DNA from: an uncultured Clostridia bacterium
GTDB lineage: Bacteria > Bacillota > Clostridia > Christensenellales > Pumilibacteraceae
Assembly: GCA_934229275.1 (NCBI GenBank)
Contig: CAKQDN010000037.1
Coordinates: 1-16,504 of the forward strand
DNA length: 16,504 nt
Direction: 5' to 3'
Shown here: positions 7,276 through 12,906 of the stretch, one piece after another
Numbering within the stretch: position 1 is the first letter of the stretch
How the letters are laid out: each line of letters opens with the position of its first letter
Translations under genes and position numbers: made by a program
Notes under the pieces: generated by a model
Told to the model about the DNA's origin: nothing
Databases searched by the model: none
The model's input: the letters and a program-made list of their open reading frames with translations, nothing else

Positions 7276-8814
7276 CTATTTGATAAAATAAGCAATCGAT
7301 TGCGTGAAGGGCATATCGTTTTTTCCGCCGAGCGGACAGACTATGTCCGATAGCGCTATATCTGCAATAACTTTCGTGAAGTATGCCGATAATCCGATAG
7401 ACAAAACGGAAAGCGTTATCGCGCAGACTTTACCCCAGGTAGTCGAGGTAAGTTGCATATGACCTTCGTATGCCGTAGACGCAAATTCGCTCAGCGGCAA
7501 ATGATTAAAGTAGCCGGCGCTTGCATACACAAGACACATGAGAGTCATCGTAAGAACGGTCTGCGAAAACATGACTTTAAGCAGCCTTTTTTCTTTGAGA
7601 AGCGCAAACGACAACAGTAAAAGCGCAATAGAAGGAATAACCGAAGTTGCGGTCATATCGAAATAAGTCACATGATACAGCATGATGACAAACGATGCGA
7701 CTGCGGTTAAAAGCGCCCTGTTCTTTCTGCCGAAATAAACTACTGCGGTCACTGCGGCTGCAATGAGAGCAAACGCTACTATAAAATAGAACGATTGCTG
7801 CGAGCGGAACAAAACGTTTGTAAGCGAACCGCCTTTCATAAACACGTTATAAATGCTGAGCGCGTTGTCGGAAAAGCGATTAAGTTGCGTAAGCGGATAC
7901 AACAGTATGACGTTTATGGTCTGAAAAAATTCGCCAGAGTATTTCTGAACGGTGAGCGGTAAACTAATCAGGTATTGTACCGCAACGCAAACAAGCGTCG
8001 TCAAAGGTAACAAAACGGTTGTTTTCGTATCTTTTGCCGAAATTGCCTTAAACCAAGTGTAAGCGTAATAAACCAGATAAATCGGGAACAAATAACTTGC
8101 TTCTTTCGCAACCAGCATCGAAACGGAATAAACGGCAATCGATAAAACGTGTTTTTTCTCGACAAGCGCGTAAAAACTGATTACGAGCAGACAGGACAAT
8201 ACCGAAAATACGCTCGTCCATACAGCCGAAGCGAATATGAACAGCGGACAAAAACAAACGAACGCAGCCATAATGAGCGCGATTTGTTCGTTGCGGTATT
8301 TTCTGCCTATTTTATATATAACGAGAGCCAATACGGCGTCGGATATAATCAACGGTAATTTTAAAACCATGCTTATCGCAACGGAAGAACTTTCAAGTCC
8401 TGCCGAGATAAGACTTCCGGCTGTAAGTCCGACGTAATAATAGGCAAGCGGATACAGAAATCTGCCGGTTGCACTGTTGGTTAAGTCGGAATAATGTCTG
8501 CGGATATATTCGCTTGCTCCGCGTTTACTCCACTCTTCCGCAGCGTCGATCATAATCTGTAGTTCGCTGCGATTGCCTGCCGAAATAAAAGCAAGCGCGA
8601 TGCGGACAAGCACTCCCATGAGTATTATTACAAGCAAAGCCGTGCCTGCGTTTATTTTACCGCCGGCAACGAGCGTATTTTTGTCGTTGTTGATGTTTCT
8701 GATCAACAGCCACACCGTAAAAGCGATTACGGCAATCGTAAAAACGATAAACAATGCGGTCAAAGACCAATCCAATGCCGGATTGAGCGCAGCCGCGTTT
8801 ATTAACGAAGTCAT
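7276..8814 (-). CDS. Multi-pass membrane protein, GT-C glycosyltransferase-like
   Basis: Length is 512 aa from the chosen start, with roughly a dozen hydrophobic segments, the first at about residues 18-38. Several blocks resemble lipid-linked GT-C mannosyl/glucosyltransferases: NRSELQIMIDAAEEWSKRG (81-99) in the first long loop, YPLAYYYVGL (121-130), KLPLIISDAVLALVIYKIGRKYR (152-174), FIFASAVWTSVFSVLSCLL (192-210) and LVAKEASYLFPIYLVYY (234-250). In canonical members the loop holds a catalytic Asp (DxxxF), and the others read WGQxDS and KPQ. Here these positions seem to be Glu84, WTSVFS and KEA, so activity is uncertain. The start MTSL (ATG 8814-8812) is chosen for GAGAGGGG just upstream; an in-frame ATG at 8832 is possible. 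The donor, acceptor and pathway cannot be told. The assignment rests on pattern memory, not a search. Confidence 0.6.
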   Translation of the reverse strand: MTSLINAAALNPALDWSLTALFIVFTIAVIAFTVWLLIRNINNDKNTLVAGGKINAGTALLVIILMGVLVRIALAFISAGNRSELQIMIDAAEEWSKRGASEYIRRHYSDLTNSATGRFLYPLAYYYVGLTAGSLISAGLESSSVAISMVLKLPLIISDAVLALVIYKIGRKYRNEQIALIMAAFVCFCPLFIFASAVWTSVFSVLSCLLVISFYALVEKKHVLSIAVYSVSMLVAKEASYLFPIYLVYYAYTWFKAISAKDTKTTVLLPLTTLVCVAVQYLISLPLTVQKYSGEFFQTINVILLYPLTQLNRFSDNALSIYNVFMKGGSLTNVLFRSQQSFYFIVAFALIAAAVTAVVYFGRKNRALLTAVASFVIMLYHVTYFDMTATSVIPSIALLLLSFALLKEKRLLKVMFSQTVLTMTLMCLVYASAGYFNHLPLSEFASTAYEGHMQLTSTTWGKVCAITLSVLSIGLSAYFTKVIADIALSDIVCPLGGKNDMPFTQSIAYFIK

Positions 8815-8818
8815 AAAG

Positions 8819-8826
8819 CCCCTCTC
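8819..8826 (-). promoter_or_regulatory. Ribosome site that decides the membrane-protein start
   Basis: GAGAGGGG on the minus strand, 4 nt before ATG 8814-8812 (6 nt when counted from AGAGG). The alternative ATG at 8832 lies upstream of this site and has no purine-rich match of its own, so the downstream ATG is preferred. Confidence 0.55.
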
Positions 8827-8833
8827 TGTCATT

Positions 8834-8862
8834 ATTATATAAACCGCCGTTTGCGCTAAAAA
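8834..8862 (-). promoter_or_regulatory. Possible promoter of the membrane-protein gene
   Basis: A perfect -10 TATAAT on the minus strand at 8839-8834, but the -35 at 17-nt spacing (TTTTTA, 8862-8857) is weak. The predicted start near 8827 would leave a leader of about 13 nt holding only the ribosome site. Plausible because the gap gene upstream ends in a terminator-like hairpin. Confidence 0.4.
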
Positions 8863-8896
8863 GCGCGGAAATCGAAGTATATTTCGCAAAACGGCG
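8845..8896. repeat. Competing inverted repeats upstream of the membrane-protein gene
   Basis: Outer arms CGCCGTTTGCG (8845-8855) and CGCAAAACGGCG (8885-8896) are complementary apart from one extra A. An inner hairpin GCGCT-AAAA-AGCGC (8853-8866) shares the left arm's last bases, so the two pairings exclude each other. They lie upstream of the -10 box. The role is unknown; chance is possible. Confidence 0.3.
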
Positions 8897-8928
8897 ACGA
8901 TTACGAAAAAATACCCCTAAATACGATT

Positions 8929-8968
8929 AAAGCTTTCGCGCGGGAGCGTGTCCGGGCGCGAAAGCCTT
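8929..8968 (-). terminator. Terminator-like hairpin after gap
   Basis: A 10-bp perfect stem GCTTTCGCGC/GCGCGAAAGC (8932-8941 with 8956-8965), 14-nt loop, begins 21 nt after the gap stop. On the minus strand it is followed by TTTAATCGTATTTAGGGGTATTTTTT, a loose U-rich tail. The strong stem and the position make it the likely gap terminator, though the U-tract is not ideal. Confidence 0.6.
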
Positions 8969-8986
8969 GTTTCGTCGTATTAGCGA

Positions 8987-10003
8987 TTACGCGTTGGCGT
9001 CAACCTTTGCCATGTGAGCGATCAGGTCGAGAACCTTGTTGCTGTAACCCCATTCGTTATCGTACCAGCTAACCAGTTTGTAGAAGGTTTCGTTGAGTGC
9101 GATACCTGCCTTCTTATCGAAGATAGAAGTTCTCGAATCGGTGAGGAAGTCGGTCGAAACGACGTCTTCGTCGGTATATCCGAGGATACCCTTCATATAG
9201 GTTTCGCTTGCTTCTTTCATAGCAGCGCAGATTTCTTCGTAAGTGGTGGGTTTAGCAAGTTTAACGGTGAGGTCTACAACAGAAACGTCGAGGGTGGGAA
9301 CACGGAAAGACATACCGGTGAGTTTACCCTTAACTTCGGGGATAACCAGTGCGCATGCTTTAGCCGCGCCGGTGGACGACGGGATGATGTTGCCTGCAGC
9401 CGCTCTGCCGCCTCTCCAGTCCTTCATGGAAGGTCCGTCGACGGTCTTCTGAGTTGCGGTGGTCGAATGAACGGTGGTCATAAGACCTTCTACGATGCCG
9501 AACTTATCGTTAAGCACTTTGGTCATGGGCGCCAGACAGTTGGTGGTGCAGGAAGCGTTGGAAACGACTTTCATGTCCGAAGTATACTTGTCCAGGTTTA
9601 CGCCGCAAACGAAAGTGGGGGTTTCCTTGTCCTTTGCGGGAGCGGAAATAACGACTTTCTTTGCTCCGCCGTTGAAGTGAGCGGATGCTTTCTCGGTAGT
9701 GCAGAACACGCCGGTGGATTCGACGATGTACTCTGCGCCGCAAGACTTCCAGTTGATGTTGGAAGGATCTTTTTCTGCGAAGAATACGACTTTGTTGCCG
9801 TTGACGACAAGAGCGTTTTCTTCGACTTCAATGGTTCCGTCGAAATGACCGTGCATGGTGTCGTATTTAAGCATGTAAGCCGCATACGCCACGTCGATGA
9901 ACGGATCGTTTACTGCGGTAACGACAATGTCGTCACGCTTGGTGCTGGCTCTGAAAACCAGACGTCCGATTCTTCCGAAACCGTTGATACCTACTTTTAT
10001 CAT
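8987..10003 (-). CDS. gap: Glyceraldehyde-3-phosphate dehydrogenase, type I
   Basis: Cytoplasmic glycolytic enzyme that oxidises glyceraldehyde 3-phosphate to 1,3-bisphosphoglycerate with NAD+ and phosphate. Length is 338 aa. NAD-binding INGFGRIGRLVFR is at residues 6-18, and Asp33 in VNDPF favours NAD over NADP. The catalytic cysteine is Cys152 in SNASCTTNCLAP and His179 lies in TTVHSTTATQKTVDG; SSTGAAKA and SWYDNEWGYSNKVLDLIAHM are also present. By eye the protein is strikingly close to E. coli GapA and eukaryotic GAPDH. The start is ATG at 10003-10001, with GGAGG (10018-10014) 10 nt upstream. The frame stays open for 85 more codons, but the promoter lies inside that stretch. It diverges from fba, its partner in lower glycolysis. 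Confidence 0.97.
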   Translation of the reverse strand: MIKVGINGFGRIGRLVFRASTKRDDIVVTAVNDPFIDVAYAAYMLKYDTMHGHFDGTIEVEENALVVNGNKVVFFAEKDPSNINWKSCGAEYIVESTGVFCTTEKASAHFNGGAKKVVISAPAKDKETPTFVCGVNLDKYTSDMKVVSNASCTTNCLAPMTKVLNDKFGIVEGLMTTVHSTTATQKTVDGPSMKDWRGGRAAAGNIIPSSTGAAKACALVIPEVKGKLTGMSFRVPTLDVSVVDLTVKLAKPTTYEEICAAMKEASETYMKGILGYTDEDVVSTDFLTDSRTSIFDKKAGIALNETFYKLVSWYDNEWGYSNKVLDLIAHMAKVDANA

Positions 10004-10013
10004 TGTTTTTATT

Positions 10014-10018
10014 CCTCC
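10014..10018 (-). promoter_or_regulatory. Ribosome site fixing the gap start
   Basis: GGAGG on the minus strand, 10 nt upstream of ATG 10003-10001. It supports the conventional MIKVGINGFGRIG start over the longer in-frame reading that begins at 10258. Confidence 0.75.
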
Positions 10019-10037
10019 GAAATAAAATTTCAAATAC

Positions 10038-10066
10038 ATAATAAACTTTTTTCCGAAAATTTGCAA
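10038..10066 (-). promoter_or_regulatory. Probable gap promoter
   Basis: Minus strand -35 TTGCAA (10066-10061), 17-nt spacer, -10 TATTAT (10043-10038). Transcription would start near 10031, leaving a leader of about 28 nt that contains the gap ribosome site. Four of six and five of six consensus matches. Confidence 0.6.
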
Positions 10067-10403
10067 GCGAATTGCGCCCCTTTTTCGATTGATTTTCCAT
10101 TTTTTGCGAAATTTTTTCCTTTGACCGTATTCTAAACACAAGAAAAACGCCGCTCGGCACTCCGAAAATTTGCTTTTTGCTCCGATTTCTCTTTTTAACC
10201 GAACTGTCAAGACGCTCGACGGCGATGCGCCGCGGATGTCAATCGGCGGCGAGCGCATTCCTTTTCTATATATTATAGAAAGCGAGTACTCGATAAGTCG
10301 GAACGACGGGATAATCGCATGATTTTAAGTATCTTCTCTTCGCCTTCGATTATTCCGTAAGAGAGCAAAAATAAAAAATTTTCGAAAAATCGCTTCAATT
10401 CGC
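10067..10403. other. Divergent gap/fba spacer: structured, no gene seen
   Basis: This is the part of the 459-bp gap/fba spacer not used by the two promoters and leaders. I see no protein gene in it. It holds a GC-rich imperfect inverted repeat (10213-10224 with 10244-10255, 10 of 12 paired), a 19-bp palindrome (10263-10281), a 10-bp palindrome CGAGTACTCG (10283-10292), and a 10-bp stem GGGATAATCG/CGATTATTCC (10308-10317 with 10347-10356, one G-U). It could be an operator region or a small RNA; neither is shown. Confidence 0.4.
10263..10281. repeat. 19-bp palindrome in the gap/fba spacer
   Basis: TTTCTATAtatTATAGAAA has perfect 8-bp arms around a 3-bp centre, which is the size of a dimeric repressor site. 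It is followed one base later by the perfect palindrome CGAGTACTCG (10283-10292). It does not look like a Rex (TTGTGA-type) or catabolite-response site. It lies about 120 bp upstream of the fba -35 box. Confidence 0.4.
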
Positions 10404-10432
10404 TAGTCAAAACAGCGCAAATGTTGTATAAT
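10404..10432 (+). promoter_or_regulatory. Promoter of fba
   Basis: -35 TAGTCA (10404-10409), 17-nt spacer, perfect -10 TATAAT (10427-10432). The predicted start near 10439 gives a leader of about 24 nt that includes the ribosome site. Confidence 0.7.
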
Positions 10433-10451
10433 ACCGGCGAAAGAACTTTTT

Positions 10452-10457
10452 GGAGGG
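10452..10457 (+). promoter_or_regulatory. Ribosome site fixing the fba start
   Basis: GGAGGG with 5 nt to ATG 10463. It rules out the in-frame ATG at 10421, which lies upstream of the predicted transcript start and just before the -10 box. Confidence 0.8.
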
Positions 10458-10462
10458 TAATT

Positions 10463-11398
10463 ATGCCATTAGTTACAACAAAAGAAATGTTTGCAAAAGC
10501 GTACGAAGGCGGCTATGCCATCGGCGCGTTCAACGTGAACAACATGGAAATGATTCAGGGTATCGTCGAAGCCGGCAAAAAGCAGCAGGCTCCTCTTATT
10601 CTGCAGGTTTCCAAGGGCGCGAGAAACTACGCAAACCCCAAATACCTTAAAAAGTTGGTTGAAGCGGCTGTAGAAGATTCCGGTCTTCCCATCTGCCTGC
10701 ATCTCGACCACGGCGATTCGTACGAGTTGTGCAAATCCGCAATCGACGACGGCTTTACTTCCGTTATGATCGATGCATCCTCTCTTCCTTTTGCCGATAA
10801 CATTAAGGTTACCAGCCAGGTCGTTAAATACGCTCACGATCACGGCGTCGTAGTCGAAGCCGAACTCGGTAAACTTGCCGGAATCGAAGACGAAGTAAAC
10901 GTTTCGGACGAAAACGCTTGCTACACCGATCCTAATCAGGTTCAGGAATTCGTCGAAAGCACCGGCGTCGATTCGCTCGCAATCGCAATCGGAACCTCGC
11001 ACGGCGCATATAAATTCAAGGGCGAAGCAAAACTTCGTTTCGACATTCTCGAAGAAGTCGCTAATCGTCTGCCGAAATTCCCGATCGTGTTACACGGCGC
11101 TTCCTCCGTTATCCCCGAATACGTCGACATCATCAATCAGTACGGCGGAACGATGCCCGGAGCAAAAGGCGTTCCGGAAGATATGTTGAGAAAAGCCGCA
11201 ACCATGGCTGTTTGCAAAATCAACATCGATTCCGACCTGCGTCTTGCCTTCACTGCCGCTATCAGAAAGCATTTCGTCGAGAATCCTTCGCATTTCGATC
11301 CCAGACAGTATCTTGCTCCCGCAAGAACGCTCATTCAGGAATGCGTCGAACACAAACTCGTAAACGTTCTCGGCTGCAACGGCAAAGCATTCAACTAA
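10463..11398 (+). CDS. fba: Fructose-1,6-bisphosphate aldolase, class II
   Basis: Zinc-dependent cytoplasmic aldolase that splits fructose 1,6-bisphosphate into dihydroxyacetone phosphate and glyceraldehyde 3-phosphate, the substrate of the neighbouring gap product. Length is 311 aa. The N-terminus MPLVTTKEMF and GAFNVNNMEMIQ are typical. Asp82 and zinc ligand His83 lie in LHLDHGDS; VEAELGKLAGIED (131-143) contributes the conserved Glu; His180 lies in IGTSHGAYKF and His211 in VLHGASS. The C-terminal KINIDSDLRLAFTAAIRKHF carries the substrate-binding NIDSDLR. The start is set by GGAGGG 5 nt upstream of ATG 10463. It has its own promoter and a strong terminator, so it is probably monocistronic. 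It is the only gene on the plus strand. Confidence 0.97.
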   Translation: MPLVTTKEMFAKAYEGGYAIGAFNVNNMEMIQGIVEAGKKQQAPLILQVSKGARNYANPKYLKKLVEAAVEDSGLPICLHLDHGDSYELCKSAIDDGFTSVMIDASSLPFADNIKVTSQVVKYAHDHGVVVEAELGKLAGIEDEVNVSDENACYTDPNQVQEFVESTGVDSLAIAIGTSHGAYKFKGEAKLRFDILEEVANRLPKFPIVLHGASSVIPEYVDIINQYGGTMPGAKGVPEDMLRKAATMAVCKINIDSDLRLAFTAAIRKHFVENPSHFDPRQYLAPARTLIQECVEHKLVNVLGCNGKAFN

Positions 11399-11412
11399 TA
11401 GTAAACAAAACG

Positions 11413-11449
11413 AAAAGTCCTGTCTTATCGGCAGGGCTTTTTCTTTTTG
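11413..11449 (+). terminator. Rho-independent terminator of fba
   Basis: The stem AAAAGTCCTGTC/GGCAGGGCTTTT (two G-U pairs) encloses the loop TTATC and runs into TTTTTCTTTTT. It begins 15 nt after the fba stop, a classic intrinsic terminator on the plus strand. Confidence 0.92.
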
Positions 11450-11470
11450 TAGTTTCACATTCGATTATAA

Positions 11471-11505
11471 AATTAAAGTACTATGCGTGACATAGTACTT
11501 TAATT
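11471..11505. repeat. Perfect inverted repeat between fba and rarA, possible rarA terminator
   Basis: Two perfect 15-bp arms (AATTAAAGTACTATG at 11471-11485, its complement at 11491-11505) enclose CGTGA. It lies between convergent genes beyond the fba terminator. Read on the minus strand, the stem is followed by TTAT, so it may end rarA transcripts. Its 23-bp core, AGTACTATG-N5-CATAGTACT, recurs at 14479-14501. Confidence 0.75.
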
Positions 11506-11528
11506 ATGCGCTTTTATTCGATTTTTTA

Positions 11529-11550
11529 AGGAAAAACAACGATTTTTCCT
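11529..11550. repeat. Short inverted repeat next to the rarA stop
   Basis: AGGAAAAA (11529-11536) and TTTTTCCT (11543-11550) pair perfectly around CAACGA, directly after the rarA stop codon. The stem is A/T-rich and the minus-strand tail has no U-run, so a terminator role is weak. Confidence 0.35.
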
Positions 11551-11551
11551 C

Positions 11552-12871
11552 TTATTTCGTTTTCTGTTTTTTAATTGTTTCAATCTCTTCGAGAAAACGT
11601 TTTACGTCTTTTTCCTTTCCGTTTTCGCTCGGATGATAGAATTTCTCGCCTTTCAGACCGTCCGGCAAATAATCCTGCTCGACATATCCTCCGAAATCGT
11701 GCGGATAGAGATACGGCTTATCCGCTTTATCGGAAGTAGAAAAATCCGTATTCCTTAAATGAAGCGGAACAAAATCGTCTTTTTCGTTTTCGACGGCTCT
11801 TTTAGCGGCTTCTTTTGCAAGGTAAACTCTGTTGGACTTCGGCGCGGTACAAAGATAAACAATCGCATGAGCCAATGTAAGTTCTCCTTCCGGCATGCCT
11901 ATTTTTTCATATGCGGTCATTGCAGCAGTAACGAATTGCAATACGCTGCTGTCCGCCATCCCCACGTCTTCGCTCGCGTGAGCAATCATTCGTCTGAACA
12001 AAATAAGCGGATCGAATCCGGCGGCAATCAAACGGAACGCCCAGAAAAGCGCCGCGTCGGCGTCGGAACCGCGCAAACTCTTACAAAACGCGCTTAACAT
12101 ATCGAAAGTCGTACTTTCGTTTATCGAAACGGACTTCTTTTGCACAGACTGCTCCGCCACCGTTTTATCGACCGTTATTTTTCCGTTCGGATCGGGCGGC
12201 GTCGATAAAACGGCAAGTTCGAGCGCACCGAGTGCTTTTCGCATATCTCCGGCGCAACTCCACACTATGTGGTCGATCGCATCGTCGTTTATGTCTATAT
12301 CGAGATTTCCCAGCCCGTTTTGCTTATCGGACAACGCGCGCAAAATACCTTTTTTAATATCGTCGTCGGACAGCGCCTTCAATTCGAAAATCCTGCAACG
12401 ACTGACAATTGCTCTCGTCATTGCGAGATTAGGATTTTCGGTCGTGGATCCGACGAAAATAATACTTCCGTCCTCCATTGCCGACAGCACGCAATCGGAC
12501 TGCGCTTTATTCCAGCGATGACATTCGTCAAGCAAAAGATATGTGCGTTTACCGTAAATACGCAACTTTTCACGCGCTTCCTCGATGACTTTCTTTGCAT
12601 CCGCGACTCCGCTGGACACCGCGTTGAGTTTAACGAAGTCGGCGTTCGTGGAATTGGCTATTATGGAAGCAAGCGTCGTTTTCCCCGTTCCGGGCGGTCC
12701 CCAAAAAATACAGTTACCCAGTTTATCGGCTTTTATGGCTCTAACAAGCAACGATCCCGGAAAAATAAGATGCTGCTGTCCGTAAAAATCGGCAAGCGTT
12801 TTAGGACGCATGCGATCGGCAAGCGGCTTAACCGAATTATTATCGTTTTGTGCGAAATCAAACAAATCCAT
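11552..12871 (-). CDS. rarA: Replication-associated recombination protein A (RarA/MgsA), AAA+ ATPase
   Basis: Clamp-loader-like AAA+ ATPase that acts at stalled replication forks, with homologs RarA in bacteria and WRNIP1/Mgs1 in eukaryotes. Length is 439 aa, normal. MDLFDFAQ, then KPLADRMRPKTLADFYGQQHL (15-35), is the family signature. Walker A is GPPGTGKT (58-65). Walker B is LLLDECHRWNKAQSD (112-126), where DECHRW replaces the usual DEIHRF. Sensor 1 is GSTTENP (141-147), and SRCR (157-160) probably supplies the arginine finger. HASEDVGMAD and AHAIVYLCTAPKSN mark the C-terminal tetramerisation region. The start is ATG at 12871-12869. There is no ribosome site, and the promoter puts the transcript start on this ATG. 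The upstream gene is the large GH94 protein. Confidence 0.96.
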   Translation of the reverse strand: MDLFDFAQNDNNSVKPLADRMRPKTLADFYGQQHLIFPGSLLVRAIKADKLGNCIFWGPPGTGKTTLASIIANSTNADFVKLNAVSSGVADAKKVIEEAREKLRIYGKRTYLLLDECHRWNKAQSDCVLSAMEDGSIIFVGSTTENPNLAMTRAIVSRCRIFELKALSDDDIKKGILRALSDKQNGLGNLDIDINDDAIDHIVWSCAGDMRKALGALELAVLSTPPDPNGKITVDKTVAEQSVQKKSVSINESTTFDMLSAFCKSLRGSDADAALFWAFRLIAAGFDPLILFRRMIAHASEDVGMADSSVLQFVTAAMTAYEKIGMPEGELTLAHAIVYLCTAPKSNRVYLAKEAAKRAVENEKDDFVPLHLRNTDFSTSDKADKPYLYPHDFGGYVEQDYLPDGLKGEKFYHPSENGKEKDVKRFLEEIETIKKQKTK

Positions 12872-12877
12872 AGCAAA

Positions 12878-12906
12878 ATTATAGCACAAAATTTTGTTTT
12901 ATTCAA
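12878..12906 (-). promoter_or_regulatory. Sigma-A-type promoter of rarA giving a leaderless transcript
   Basis: Minus strand -35 TTGAAT (12906-12901), 17-nt spacer, extended -10 TGC-TATAAT (hexamer 12883-12878). Six bases then separate the hexamer from the A of the rarA ATG, the usual distance to +1. The upstream gene's TGA stop (12905-12903) is inside the -35 box, as in the hslV promoter. A perfect TTGACA at 12913-12908 is too far from the -10 (24 nt). Confidence 0.8.

Noticed and set aside
7333..7349. Short inverted repeat CGGACA-N5-TGTCCG
   Set aside because: It lies inside the membrane-protein coding frame, has only 6-bp arms and has no second copy in the window.
9014..10135. A 373-codon open frame on the plus strand opposite gap
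   Set aside because: It is antisense to a highly conserved gene and is explained by that gene's biased codon use.
10004..10258. An 85-codon in-frame upstream extension of gap beginning with ATG at 10258
   Set aside because: It contains the predicted gap promoter, matches no GAPDH N-terminus, and the normal start has its own GGAGG site.
10272..10277. A perfect minus-strand TATAAT inside the 19-bp palindrome
   Set aside because: No acceptable -35 at 15-18 nt spacing, and it is explained by the palindrome's own sequence.
10421..10462. A longer fba start at ATG 10421
   Set aside because: That ATG lies just before the -10 box, upstream of the predicted transcript start, and the ATG at 10463 has GGAGGG 5 nt before it.
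11464..11469. A minus-strand TATAAT beside the intergenic palindrome
   Set aside because: No -35 match at usable spacing, and it would only run into the 3' end of fba.
12872..12889. A longer rarA start at TTG 12889
   Set aside because: Those six codons are the -10 region itself (TGC TAT AAT); the RarA family begins at MDLF.
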